A stretch of DNA of 59,087 bases, taken from contig JAKSRM010000012.1 of assembly GCA_024403615.1 (NCBI GenBank), positions 1 through 59,087 of the forward strand. The letters are read 5' to 3'. The DNA comes from Lachnospiraceae bacterium (GTDB taxonomy: Bacteria; Bacillota; Clostridia; Lachnospirales; Lachnospiraceae). Each line of letters starts with the position of its first letter. The stretch's first letter is position 1. A program made the translations under genes and the position numbers. The notes under the pieces are model-generated. The model worked only from the letters and a program-made list of their open reading frames with translations, searched no databases and was not told where the DNA came from. Positions 7,650-16,482 of the stretch are shown one piece after another.

Positions 7650-8162
7650 TCAGAAATTAAATATTGAGGAATTCCGTTTTAGCACGGAATATAAGATTTC
7701 TCCGAAAACGTAGCAGGAAATAAATTCTCCGATGAAAATATAAAGAGCAGCTAAAAGATAGCTCATATGAATTCCGTAGCCATAGACTAAAACTGCTGGA
7801 ATCACCAGGACGTTAGCAACCACTGGAGGAACCAGCGCCAGCCAACGGTTTTTCCGCAAGAGATAGGTGCCGATAGCGCCAATTAAGGTGGCTAGGCTTC
7901 CAAAAATAATATCGAAAATGCCTGCTCCGGCAATTAGATTGGAAATCAGGCAACCGACGAATAATCCGGGAACCGCTGCAGGACAAAAGCAAGGCATAAT
8001 ACATAAAGCCTCGGACAACCGTATCTGGATAATATTAGAGGAAAGGCCGAAAGCGGCGAATACCAACGTGACCACAACATAAACCGCAGCCACAAGTCCG
8101 CCAATGGCGATGGACCTAGTTTGAAACATCGGACGAGCATCCGGTGTATTTTTTTTATTCAT
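7650..8162 (-). CDS. queT: QueT family queuosine-precursor transporter component
   Basis: A 170-aa membrane protein with about five hydrophobic segments, similar to QueT. QueT is a substrate-binding S component of ECF transporters associated with queuosine precursors such as preQ0 or preQ1. Seen are the start RSIAIGGLVAAVYVVVTLVF, then IQIRLSEALCIMP and FGSLATLIGAIGTYLL, a common QueT layout. I choose the ATG at 8162 with GGGAG upstream. A longer frame to 8246 would translate the probable preQ1 riboswitch. No ECF A or T genes are adjacent, so it must use a shared energising module encoded elsewhere. Confidence 0.85.
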   Translation of the reverse strand: MNKKNTPDARPMFQTRSIAIGGLVAAVYVVVTLVFAAFGLSSNIIQIRLSEALCIMPCFCPAAVPGLFVGCLISNLIAGAGIFDIIFGSLATLIGAIGTYLLRKNRWLALVPPVVANVLVIPAVLVYGYGIHMSYLLAALYIFIGEFISCYVFGEILYSVLKRNSSIFNF

Positions 8163-8168
8163 GTGAAT

Positions 8169-8213
8169 CTCCCGTAGTTTTGTTTTAGGTGAGGATGGTT
8201 TCGAACTCACCGA
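8169..8213 (-). promoter_or_regulatory. Probable preQ1-I riboswitch upstream of queT
   Basis: Reading the minus strand, GGTGAG and CTCACC form a stem around the loop TTCGAAACCATC. It is followed by an A-rich tail (TAAAACAAAA) and CTACGGGAG, which includes the ribosome site. This matches the small preQ1-I fold, where loop bases pair with a 3' CUA-GG segment that overlaps the Shine-Dalgarno sequence. The position before queT fits control of translation by preQ1. It was recognised by eye only. Confidence 0.6.
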
Positions 8214-8431
8214 GGACATCTTAGAATAGGAAGTCCGTAAAGTCAATATTGCAATTGACCGAAATATTTTGTTGTAAAAGTCAGAGAGAAATCCGACTTT
8301 TCCAACCTCCCATATATTTATTGAACATCAAAAAAAATAGGGTTATAATTTTCCACAAGAGAAATGACTTTTTAGAAAGACCGGAAAAAGAAAAAGCTGT
8401 TTGCAAAAGAAGACGCAGAAAGAGGTTGAAT

Positions 8432-9412
8432 ATGATAAGAATTGGAATCATCGGATATGGAAACATTGGACGTGGAGTAGAAGTAAACGTTCAGGAAAAT
8501 CCAGACATGGAATTAGTCGCTATCTTCACAAGAAGAGACCCAGCTACCTTAAAAACCATGGGAAAATGCCCGGTATATTCTGTAAATGAAGTGGAAAACT
8601 GGGTTGGAAAAATCGATGTAATGTTCGTTGCCGGCGGCAGTGCTACCGACCTTCCGGAGCAGACTCCAAAATATGCGAAATTATTCAACGTTATTGATAC
8701 CTTTGATACCCATGCCAATATTCCTCAGCACTTTGCAAATGTTGATGCAGCAGCTAAGGAAAGCGGTCACACCGCAATTATTTCCTGCGGATGGGATCCA
8801 GGCATGTTCAGTATTGCAAGACTTTATGCCAATGCCATTCTTCCAAACGGAAATGATTATACCTTCTGGGGCAAGGGCGTAAGCCAAGGCCATTCCGATG
8901 CAATCCGTAGAATCGAAGGCGTTGCAGATGCAAAACAGTACACCATTCCAGTAGATGCGGCTATGGAAGCCGTTCGTGCTGGTGAAAATCCAGAACTTTC
9001 TACCCGTCAAAAACATACCAGAGAATGCTTCGTTGTTTTAAAAGAAGGCGCAGACCCTGCAAAGGTAGAAGAAGAAATCGTAACTATGCCGAACTACTTT
9101 TCCGATTATGATACGACCGTTCATTTCATTTCTCAGGAAGAATTAGATCGCGACCACAGCGGAATTCCTCATGGCGGATTTGTATTCCGTACCGGTTCTA
9201 CCGGCGTAGACCATGAGAATAAGCATGTGATTGAATATAGCCTGAAGCTGGATTCCAATCCACAGTTCACCACTAGCGTTATTATGGCTTTCGCAAGAGC
9301 TGCTTATAAGATGAACGCTGCTGGGGATACCGGATGCAAGACTGTATTTGATATTGCTCCGAAGTATCTGCTCCCAGTAGATGAAGACTACATGAGGGCT
9401 CATCTGCTGTGA
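8432..9412 (+). CDS. ddh: meso-Diaminopimelate D-dehydrogenase
   Basis: The 326-aa NADPH enzyme aminates L-2-amino-6-oxopimelate (tetrahydrodipicolinate) to meso-diaminopimelate in one step. This shortcut in lysine and peptidoglycan synthesis is common in Clostridia. Seen are an N-terminal Rossmann motif GYGNIGRGVE, the family segments GGSATDLPEQ and DTFDTHANIP, then SCGWDPGMFS and WGKGVSQGHSDA. The longer frame starting at 8249 is rejected because AGAGG precedes the ATG at 8432 and the length then equals that of the family (about 326). It stands alone between divergent queT and the U32 gene. Confidence 0.95.
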   Translation: MIRIGIIGYGNIGRGVEVNVQENPDMELVAIFTRRDPATLKTMGKCPVYSVNEVENWVGKIDVMFVAGGSATDLPEQTPKYAKLFNVIDTFDTHANIPQHFANVDAAAKESGHTAIISCGWDPGMFSIARLYANAILPNGNDYTFWGKGVSQGHSDAIRRIEGVADAKQYTIPVDAAMEAVRAGENPELSTRQKHTRECFVVLKEGADPAKVEEEIVTMPNYFSDYDTTVHFISQEELDRDHSGIPHGGFVFRTGSTGVDHENKHVIEYSLKLDSNPQFTTSVIMAFARAAYKMNAAGDTGCKTVFDIAPKYLLPVDEDYMRAHLL

Positions 9413-9529
9413 AAGGTTTCGGTTGAAGCCGACAGAAATGCTTCGACCGATAGAAAATAGAAGATTTATTGTCACAAAAAAACTGCTGTCGGTGCAAGTC
9501 ATTGGCAGCAGAATTAATAAAAGGGAAAA

Positions 9530-11128
9530 ATGAAACCGGAAATTTTAGCTCCGGCAGGAACCTGGGAAGCCTTAGACGCAGCCGTTAAGGCCGGCGCCAA
9601 CGCCATCTATGTGGGCGGCAGCCAGTTCTCTGCCCGTGCTTATGCAGGAAATTTTGATCAGGAAGAATTATTAAAGGCAATCGACTATTGCCATCTTTTT
9701 GGTGTGAAATTATATATGGCGGTTAATACGCTGTTGAAGCCTGAGGAAATTTCCGGCTTAGCTTCTTATATCGAGCCTTTCTATAAGGCTGGCGTGGACG
9801 GAATTATTGTTCAGGACGCCGGCGTTATTCAAGTCCTTCGGGAGAATTATCCGGACCTGCCCCTTCATGGCAGCACCCAGATGAGCGTTTCCTCGGAATA
9901 CGGAGCAGCTTTCTTGAAAAACATGGGCTTTACCAGAGTGGTTCCGGCCCGGGAACTGAGCCTGCCCGAAATCAAAACAATCAAAGAAAAAGTAAATATA
10001 GAAATCGAGACCTTTGTTCATGGAGCCATGTGCTACGCTTATTCCGGAAAGTGCCTGTTCAGCAGCTTTAAAGGCGGACGCAGTGGCAACCGTGGACGTT
10101 GTGCACAGCCTTGCAGAAAATGCTATGAGATATACACGGAACAGAAAAGTTCGAAAAAAACGGGCGAGGCAATGGACGACCTTAGCGAATATATTATGAG
10201 CCTGAAGGATATGTGCACCTTAGGAATCCTTCCGCAGCTCATCGATGCAGGAATTGATTCCTTTAAGATTGAAGGCCGCATGAAAAATCCGTCTTACGTG
10301 GCAGCGACCACCGATGCTTACGTGAAGGCGAGGGATTATTGGCTGAAATTAAAAGCGGAGGAAAATACTTCGGCGGACGATGCTCGCCGAATGGAGAAGT
10401 ACAATAGATTTGTAGAGCCCTTGATTAAGAACATGATGGATATTTATAATCGTGGCGGCTTCTATACGGGATATTATTTCACAGAGAAAGGCCCGGAAAT
10501 GACGGAGCCGAAACGGCCGAACCATGCGGGACTTCGGATTGGAAAAGTTGAAAAAGTTGCGCCACCTCATGTATCCATTAAATTAACAGAAGCAGTAACA
10601 GCTTCCGACGTTCTGGAAATCCGGGACGATAAAATAAATTCTACCGGGAAGGATGGCAAGACGGTGGAGCTGACGACGAACGTAAACGGTATGCCAGGCC
10701 AGACTATTATTTTAAATGGAAAAGAATTCAAGCGGATCCGTCCGGGCCAGAGCGTTTACCGTACCAGAAATAACCAGCTGATTACAGAAATCGAAACAAC
10801 AATTCTGAAACCGGAAAAACAGCTGGAAGCAGAATGCTTTATTGAGGCGAAAAAGAATCAGCCTTTGAAAATAAAAATTGTGGCAGCAGATGGAATCGTT
10901 GTTACAGAAACCTTTGGTTCAATAGTGGAAGTAGCTCAGAAAGCTCCGACGGAGGCCGAACAGCTGAGACAGAAAATGAATAAGACAGGTGGAACCAACG
11001 TGAAACTGGAGTCTGTTCAGCTGGATCTGGACGACGACATTTTCGTTCAGATGAGCGAGTTTAATAATCTGCGACGAGAATCCTTGAACCAGTTTAAGCA
11101 GGCGCTCGTGGATGGATATAGAAGATAA
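9530..11128 (+). CDS. U32 family protein with DUF3656 domain (RlhA/TrhP-like)
   Basis: A 532-aa protein. Residues 1-300 are a U32 domain: MKPEILAPAGTWEALDAAVK, then HGSTQMSVSS, ETFVHGAMCYAYSGKC and GNRGRCAQPCRKCY, whose cysteines are thought to hold an Fe-S cluster. The C-terminal 150 residues match DUF3656. Relatives are annotated as peptidases, but E. coli and Bacillus members (RlhA, TrhP) hydroxylate 23S rRNA or tRNA bases, which is the more likely job. Related Clostridia proteins are often 750-850 aa. The missing C-terminal part appears to be the next gene. It probably forms an operon with that gene and hemZ. Confidence 0.85.
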   Translation: MKPEILAPAGTWEALDAAVKAGANAIYVGGSQFSARAYAGNFDQEELLKAIDYCHLFGVKLYMAVNTLLKPEEISGLASYIEPFYKAGVDGIIVQDAGVIQVLRENYPDLPLHGSTQMSVSSEYGAAFLKNMGFTRVVPARELSLPEIKTIKEKVNIEIETFVHGAMCYAYSGKCLFSSFKGGRSGNRGRCAQPCRKCYEIYTEQKSSKKTGEAMDDLSEYIMSLKDMCTLGILPQLIDAGIDSFKIEGRMKNPSYVAATTDAYVKARDYWLKLKAEENTSADDARRMEKYNRFVEPLIKNMMDIYNRGGFYTGYYFTEKGPEMTEPKRPNHAGLRIGKVEKVAPPHVSIKLTEAVTASDVLEIRDDKINSTGKDGKTVELTTNVNGMPGQTIILNGKEFKRIRPGQSVYRTRNNQLITEIETTILKPEKQLEAECFIEAKKNQPLKIKIVAADGIVVTETFGSIVEVAQKAPTEAEQLRQKMNKTGGTNVKLESVQLDLDDDIFVQMSEFNNLRRESLNQFKQALVDGYRR

Positions 11129-11177
11129 GAGGGACTAGCGCAGAGCCAGTCGTAGGACCGACCTTACAGGAAAAAGT

Positions 11178-12014
11178 ATGGCAATTTGGGCAAGAGTAAA
11201 AACCGAAGAACAATTTCGAAGTGTTGTAGAGAGCAACGCTTTGTTTGCTGATTGCATAATTGTAGATTATGACCTTGCTCAGAACGAAAAAGTGCTGCAG
11301 ACCATTGCTCAGATACGTGAAGAAGGAAATGCAGCAAGATCAAATCAAAAAGATTTTGATGGGGCCCGGAAATTCTATTACCAGCTACCGGATGTTTTAC
11401 GGAACCCGAAAGCGGAAAAACTTCTTGCCCCGGCGAAGAATTTCGATGGCGTCGTAATTAAGAATCTGGACGAACTGGGAATGATTGTTTCAGCGGACCT
11501 GACCGAAGATTTTGAAATCATCGGCGATGCGTTCCTCTACGCATATAACAAACCGGCGCTGGAATTATACCGTAGCTTTGTGCCAGCGATGAAATTCATT
11601 TTAAGCGATGAACTGAAAAAAGAAGAATTAAGTCAGCTGATGAAGGCTGAGCCGGCAGAGAATTTTATTTTGAAAGTTTATGGACATCAGGCGGTAATGA
11701 TTACGGCCCAATGTCTGAATAAAAATTATGGCCGTTGCTGGAAACAGAAAAACGCGGCCAACAAACTGCAAAACCCGGTGATTCGCTTTACGGACGAAAC
11801 AGGAGAGGACTTTTATTCTGCAAGCCATTGCAAAGAATGCTACAGTGTGATTTATAAAGGGGAACCGACATGCATTCTTTCCAAGGCGGAAGAAAAATAC
11901 GAAAACCTTCTGTTTGATTTCACCATCGAAACCGGAAAAGAAACGGCTCGGATTTTAAAGGACCGAAAGGGCCTGGCTTATAACGGTGGCCATTACGATA
12001 AAGGAATAGAATGA
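11178..12014 (+). CDS. U32-associated C-terminal part encoded separately
   Basis: A 278-aa protein. The segment with VYGHQAVMITAQCLNKNYGRCW, the four-Cys arrangement C-x-KEC and PTCIL near the end, and the LYRSFVPAMKF region resemble the C-terminal portion of long U32/DUF3656 proteins. It starts 49 nt after the preceding gene in a different frame and ends in an ATGA overlap with hemZ. The likely reading is a second subunit of the U32 enzyme, or a split gene. No independent catalytic motif is evident. Confidence 0.6.
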   Translation: MAIWARVKTEEQFRSVVESNALFADCIIVDYDLAQNEKVLQTIAQIREEGNAARSNQKDFDGARKFYYQLPDVLRNPKAEKLLAPAKNFDGVVIKNLDELGMIVSADLTEDFEIIGDAFLYAYNKPALELYRSFVPAMKFILSDELKKEELSQLMKAEPAENFILKVYGHQAVMITAQCLNKNYGRCWKQKNAANKLQNPVIRFTDETGEDFYSASHCKECYSVIYKGEPTCILSKAEEKYENLLFDFTIETGKETARILKDRKGLAYNGGHYDKGIE

Positions 12015-13393
12015 TTCAGATTACGACGGACAGCCAAAAGAATACCTATACCGCCTACAACATCGGCAAGGCGTTTTATCCAGAGGAGGAAGTGAAAGTG
12101 AATTTCGCGGAGGATGGATATAAGCCTGCGGATGTTTATTTGATGTTGCAAAAGGAAACCGGAAGGGACCTTCCTTGGGGCATGCTGACCGGCGTGCGCC
12201 CGACCAAGCTTTCCATGGAAAAAGTTCAGGAAGGCATGGGACGGGAAGAATTTATCCGATGGTTCCGAGAGAACCGTTTTGTCAGTGAGGAAAAGGCTGG
12301 TCTGGCTTATGACGTAGCAAAACGGGAATGGAAGCTAGTAAAGGACCTGGCGGAAAAGGTTCTGGGAGCGGACTCTTCCGATAAAATAACGGACACCTAT
12401 TCTTTGTACGTCAATATTCCATTCTGCCCGACCATCTGCACCTATTGTTCTTTCAGCTCTGGAGCCATTGCAGATTATGTGAACGTAATCGATGACTATC
12501 TGGATTGCGTGATCAAAGAACTAGATGCCACAGCAGCTCTTTGCAAAGAGAAAAAACTGTTAACCATATATATTGGCGGTGGAACTCCGACCACCTTGAC
12601 GGCAGCTCAGTTAGAACGGCTGCTCAAGCATATTAACGAAGTGTTTATTCCGAGAAATTCCCAGATTGAATTTACGTTAGAAGCCGGTCGCCCGGATACC
12701 ATTACCAAAGAAAAACTGGAAGTGGCCAAGAAATATGGCGTCACCCGAATTTCCATCAATCCTCAGACCATGCAGGATGAAACTTTGAAGCGAATCGGAA
12801 GAAAGCATGAAGCCGGAAAAATCAAAGAGGCTATGGAACTGGCCCGTGCCTGTGGCTTTGATAATATCAACATGGATTTGATTATGGGACTGCCACAAGA
12901 AGGACCGGAAGAGGCGAAGGATACGTTAGAAAAGGTTGCAGCCATGAAACCGGACTGTCTGACGGTTCATTCTCTGAGCATTAAACGGACCGCAGAAATG
13001 GCAAAGCAGACCACGGCAGCAGAAACCGTTGAGGAAATGCTGAAGCTGGGCGCAGAGACAGCCAAGGCCATGGACATGGAGCCGTACTATTTGTATCGTC
13101 AGAAAGGCATCGCCGGAAACTTTGAAAATACTGGTTACGCGACACCGGGTAAGGAATGTTTATATAACATTTTGATTATGGAAGAAATCCATAGCATCCT
13201 GGCAGTAGGTGCCGGAGCCTCCACGAAATTGGTGCTGAAGCACGCCGTACCGAACCCGAACCGAGGAAATCATGCCCTGACGAAAATCCTGCGATGCGAA
13301 AATGTCAGCAATATTTCCGAGTATATTGCAAGAATTGATGAAATGATTGAAAGAAAAGAAAATTTGTACTTGATAGATAATACCAAAGTGTAG
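12011..13393 (+). CDS. hemZ: HemZ-type oxygen-independent coproporphyrinogen dehydrogenase-like radical SAM protein
   Basis: The 460-aa radical SAM protein is of the HemZ group, related to HemN. The N-terminal 130 residues (YYEEEV-like, WGMLTGVRPTKL) are typical of HemZ. The SAM cluster motif CPTICTYCSF is followed by the GGGTPTTLT glycine-rich SAM site, SINPQTMQDETLKRIGR and MDLIMGLPQE. HemZ members lack proven coproporphyrinogen activity in several species, and haem synthesis is not otherwise visible here. The ATG overlaps the stop of the preceding gene, so all three genes are coupled. Confidence 0.9.
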   Translation: MIQITTDSQKNTYTAYNIGKAFYPEEEVKVNFAEDGYKPADVYLMLQKETGRDLPWGMLTGVRPTKLSMEKVQEGMGREEFIRWFRENRFVSEEKAGLAYDVAKREWKLVKDLAEKVLGADSSDKITDTYSLYVNIPFCPTICTYCSFSSGAIADYVNVIDDYLDCVIKELDATAALCKEKKLLTIYIGGGTPTTLTAAQLERLLKHINEVFIPRNSQIEFTLEAGRPDTITKEKLEVAKKYGVTRISINPQTMQDETLKRIGRKHEAGKIKEAMELARACGFDNINMDLIMGLPQEGPEEAKDTLEKVAAMKPDCLTVHSLSIKRTAEMAKQTTAAETVEEMLKLGAETAKAMDMEPYYLYRQKGIAGNFENTGYATPGKECLYNILIMEEIHSILAVGAGASTKLVLKHAVPNPNRGNHALTKILRCENVSNISEYIARIDEMIERKENLYLIDNTKV

Positions 13394-13399
13394 TATAAT
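13370..13399 (+). promoter_or_regulatory. Promoter of tRNA-Leu, inside the end of hemZ
   Basis: TTGATA (13370-13375), 18-bp spacer, TATAAT (13394-13399), 30 nt before the tRNA. Confidence 0.55.
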
Positions 13400-13429
13400 C
13401 CGTCAGTACGTGAGGGAAACCTACGACAT

Positions 13430-13513
13430 GCGGATATGGCGGAATAGGCAGACGCGCATGGTTCAGGTCCATGTGAGGTAACACTCATGCAGGTTCAACT
13501 CCTGTTATCCGCA
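13430..13513 (+). tRNA. tRNA-Leu (CAG)
   Basis: An 84-nt class II tRNA with a long variable arm. GCGGATA pairs with TATCCGC and is followed by A. The anticodon stem CATGG/CCATG encloses TTCAGGT, giving anticodon CAG. The T arm CAGGTTCAACTCCTG is intact. CCA is not encoded. Confidence 0.94.
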
Positions 13514-13514
13514 G

Positions 13515-13546
13515 AAAGCACTGGTTAGTAGCCAGTGCTTTTTTAT
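13515..13546 (+). terminator. Terminator of tRNA-Leu
   Basis: AAAGCACTGG and CCAGTGCTTT pair around a 7-nt loop, followed by TTTTT. Confidence 0.92.
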
Positions 13547-13589
13547 TTGTAAGAAAGCTTTATTTTTCAACATTTTTCCATATCTTTTA

Positions 13590-13618
13590 TTGACAAGCAA
13601 ATTTTCGTGTACTAAAAT
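13590..13618 (+). promoter_or_regulatory. Promoter of rpsT
   Basis: A perfect TTGACA (13590-13595), 17-bp spacer, and TAAAAT (13613-13618). About 110 nt of leader follow and contain an inverted repeat GAGAGT/ACTCTC near 13654-13688, which could take part in S20 autoregulation. Confidence 0.8.
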
Positions 13619-13733
13619 AACACCGCTCTTTAAGTTAAGTCCGCATACTTAAGGAGAGTAGAGCCCGGAGCTTTCCAACCACTCTCTCAGGAAAACCGGA
13701 CGAAAGTAACCGCAAAATGTGGAGGTAATGAAA

Positions 13734-13997
13734 TTGGCTAATATTAAATCAGCAAAGAAAAGAATCTTAGTAAATCAGAAAAGAGCAGACAGAAACAAAG
13801 CTATCAGATCAAAGACAAAGACAGCTATCAAGAAAGTTTATGCAGCTATCGATGCTGGCGATAAGGCAGCAGCAGCTGAGGCACTGAGACTTGCTACAGT
13901 TGAATTAGACAAAGCAGAAACAAAGGGTGTATATCATAAAAACATGACATCCCGTAAAGTTTCAAGATTAGCTAAAGCCGTTAACGGAATGGAATAA
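13734..13997 (+). CDS. rpsT: 30S ribosomal protein S20
   Basis: This 87-aa basic protein matches S20, which binds 16S rRNA early in 30S assembly. The start NIKSAKKRILVNQKRADRNK is diagnostic. I choose the TTG at 13734, since GGAGG sits 8 nt upstream and the length equals the family. The ATG at 13728 lies too close to the ribosome site. E. coli rpsT also uses a weak TTG start, where it takes part in autoregulation. The gene stands alone with its own promoter and terminator. Confidence 0.95.
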   Translation: MANIKSAKKRILVNQKRADRNKAIRSKTKTAIKKVYAAIDAGDKAAAAEALRLATVELDKAETKGVYHKNMTSRKVSRLAKAVNGME

Positions 13998-14026
13998 TTC
14001 GTAACGCAATAGCAAACAGGTTACAA

Positions 14027-14053
14027 GCCGCTCAGGAAACTGAGCGGCCTTTT
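14027..14053 (+). terminator. Terminator of rpsT
   Basis: GCCGCTCAG, loop GAAA, CTGAGCGGC, then CTTTT. Confidence 0.9.
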
Positions 14054-14165
14054 ACTAGATAGGAGATACCGGAAGATTTCCAAACTCTACTTGTAACGAT
14101 AATAAGAATATTTGAAAAAATATGCTGCTTGGACAAATAAAAAGCAAGAGATTGTCAAGTAAAGG

Positions 14166-14193
14166 TTGACTAATCGGGTGTATTGAATAAAAT
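14166..14193 (+). promoter_or_regulatory. Promoter of hppA
   Basis: TTGACT (14166-14171), 16-bp spacer, TAAAAT (14188-14193), about 57 nt before the start codon. Confidence 0.65.
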
Positions 14194-14250
14194 AGTAATG
14201 TTAACGATTTTTATTTAAATGTAAATAAAAGAAAAAGGAGAAAAATAAAC

Positions 14251-16299
14251 ATGAACGCATTAATGTGGTGCGGAATCGGCGCCGGCGTTATAGCATTAAT
14301 CTATGCTCTTATTCTTGCCGTTGTCGTTTCTAAAAAGGATGCGGGAACAGACAGAATGAAAGAAATCGCTTCAGCTATCGCTGAAGGTGCTAGAGCTTTC
14401 CTGTTCTCAGAATACAAGATCCTTGTTATTTTCGTAATCGTATTAGGCCTCATTCTTGGATTCGCAATTAGCTGGGTAACAGCTCTCTGCTTCCTTATTG
14501 GTGCAGCTTTCTCAGTACTGGCTGGCTTCTTCGGAATGAGCGTTGCTACAAAGGCTAACGTAAGAACAGCTGCAGCAGCAAAAAATACCGGTATGAACGG
14601 TGCCTTAGGCGTAGCTTTCAAGGGCGGTGCTGTTATGGGTATGTGCGTTGCTGGTCTTGGTTGCTTAGGCGTTAGTGCAATCTACTTTATCACAGGCGAC
14701 GTTGACGTAATGTTCGGTTTCTCACTGGGCGCTTCTTCTATCGCTCTGTTCGCACGTGTTGGCGGTGGTATCTACACAAAAGCTGCTGACGTTGGTGCTG
14801 ACCTTGTAGGTAAAGTTGAAGCTGGTATCCCTGAAGATGACCCTCGTAACCCTGCTGTTATCGCTGATAACGTTGGTGATAACGTTGGTGACGTTGCTGG
14901 TATGGGTGCTGACCTTTTCGAATCTTATGTAGGTTCCTTAATTTCAGCTATCACTCTGGGCGTTGTATTCGCAGGCGGCGGTGCTGAGCAGGCATTCAGC
15001 CCTTACGTATTATTCCCAGTTCTGATCTCAGCAGTTGGTCTGATCGCTTCTATCATTGGTACACTTTTCGTACGTACAAAAGAAGGTTCCAACCCTCAGG
15101 TTGCTCTGAACATTGGTACTTATATTTCTGCAGCAGTTGTTATCATCTGCGCATTCATCTTCTCCATCTGCTTCCTTGGCAATGTAAAACCTGCTATCGC
15201 AATCGTTGCCGGAATCGTAGTTGGATTACTGATTGGTACTCTTACAGAAGTTTATACTTCTGACAAATATGGCAGCGTTAAGGAAATCGCAAAACAGTCC
15301 GAGACTGGTGCTGCTACAACAATCATTTCCGGTCTTTCCGTTGGTATGAGATCTACCGTTCTTCCTATCATCCTGATCTGCATCGGAATCTTTGTTTCTT
15401 ACATGTTAATGGGCGTATTCGGAATCGCTCTTGCAGCAGTTGGTATGCTTTCTACAACTGGTATCACAGTTGCAGTTGATGCTTATGGCCCAATCGCTGA
15501 CAACGCTGGTGGTATTGCCGAAATGGCTGGTCTTGAAGAAGACGTTCGTAACATTACTGATAAGTTAGACTCTGTTGGTAACACAACAGCTGCTATTGGT
15601 AAAGGTTTTGCTATCGGTTCTGCAGCTCTTACAGCTCTGGCTCTGTTCACAAGCTTTGCTGACAAAGTTGACCAGGGAACAGCGGAAGCTCTTAAGATCG
15701 ATATCTTAAATGCAAACGTAGTTATCGGCCTCCTTATTGGTGGTATGTTAACATTCATCTTCTCAGCACTTACAATGTCATCTGTATCTAAAGCAGCTAA
15801 CCATATGATCGAAGAAGTTCGTCGTCAGTTCAGAGAGATCCCTGGTCTTCTTGAAGGCAAAGGCACTCCTGACTACAAGAAATGCGTTGCTATTTCTACA
15901 GGCGCAGCTCTGAAACAGATGGTAGTTCCTGCAATCATCGCTATCGTAGCTCCTATCCTTGTAGGTTTCTTACTTGGTGTTGAAGCTCTCGGCGGTCTGC
16001 TTGCTGGTTCTTTAGTATCTGGTGTTCTTATGGCTATCTTCATGAGTAATGCAGGTGGTGCATGGGATAACGCTAAGAAGTTTATCGAAGGTGGAAAACA
16101 TGGTGGTAAAGGTTCATCCGCACACGCAGCAGCAGTTGTTGGCGATACCGTTGGTGACCCATTCAAAGATACATCAGGTCCTTCTATCAACATCCTGATC
16201 AAGCTTATGACAATCGTTTCATTAGTATTCGTTCCAGCTTTCCTGAGCGTATTCAATGCATTAGGTTGCTCAAGCTTACTCGAGTTCTTATTCAAATAA
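14251..16299 (+). CDS. hppA: Membrane-bound ion-pumping pyrophosphatase
   Basis: A 682-aa protein with about 16 membrane segments. It hydrolyses pyrophosphate and pumps Na+ or H+ outward, saving energy in anaerobes. The substrate-binding motifs [33 protein letters not shown] and the C-terminal [15 protein letters not shown] are complete. The K+-dependence position in [10 protein letters not shown] is Ala447 and not Lys, which places it with K+-requiring enzymes, many of which pump Na+. The ion itself cannot be fixed by eye. It is monocistronic, with a promoter before it and a strong terminator after it. The codon usage looks like that of a highly expressed gene. Confidence 0.95.
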   Translation: MNALMWCGIGAGVIALIYALILAVVVSKKDAGTDRMKEIASAIAEGARAFLFSEYKILVIFVIVLGLILGFAISWVTALCFLIGAAFSVLAGFFGMSVATKANVRTAAAAKNTGMNGALGVAFKGGAVMGMCVAGLGCLGVSAIYFITGDVDVMFGFSLGASSIALFARVGGGIYTKAADVGADLVGKVEAGIPEDDPRNPAVIADNVGDNVGDVAGMGADLFESYVGSLISAITLGVVFAGGGAEQAFSPYVLFPVLISAVGLIASIIGTLFVRTKEGSNPQVALNIGTYISAAVVIICAFIFSICFLGNVKPAIAIVAGIVVGLLIGTLTEVYTSDKYGSVKEIAKQSETGAATTIISGLSVGMRSTVLPIILICIGIFVSYMLMGVFGIALAAVGMLSTTGITVAVDAYGPIADNAGGIAEMAGLEEDVRNITDKLDSVGNTTAAIGKGFAIGSAALTALALFTSFADKVDQGTAEALKIDILNANVVIGLLIGGMLTFIFSALTMSSVSKAANHMIEEVRRQFREIPGLLEGKGTPDYKKCVAISTGAALKQMVVPAIIAIVAPILVGFLLGVEALGGLLAGSLVSGVLMAIFMSNAGGAWDNAKKFIEGGKHGGKGSSAHAAAVVGDTVGDPFKDTSGPSINILIKLMTIVSLVFVPAFLSVFNALGCSSLLEFLFK

Positions 16300-16322
16300 G
16301 ATAAACTGATCTGAAAAGATTT

Positions 16323-16354
16323 TAAGGGAACCGGAAATCCGGTTCCCTTATTTT
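16323..16354 (+). terminator. Terminator of hppA
   Basis: TAAGGGAACCGGA and TCCGGTTCCCTTA pair around a 2-nt loop, followed by TTTT. Confidence 0.92.
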
Positions 16355-16482
16355 ATGTATACGTGTTGTGTTTACTTTTTCATGTGATATTATTAATAAA
16401 TCTTATTTTTATCTAAAATTTCAATTCTGATTTTTTATGTGAATTCTTTATTTACCCCCTGTTTTTGTTGAAAAGGAGAAAA

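Noticed and set aside
8163..8246. Extended N-terminus of QueT
   Set aside because: The extension would be encoded by the riboswitch-like hairpin. The ATG at 8162 has a GGGAG site.
8249..8431. Extended N-terminus of ddh
   Set aside because: The longer frame lacks a ribosome site and adds 61 basic residues not found in the family. The ATG at 8432 has AGAGG and gives the family length.
9413..9529. Terminator after ddh
   Set aside because: GGTTGAAGC and GCTTCGACC can pair with one mismatch, but no T run follows. I did not list it.
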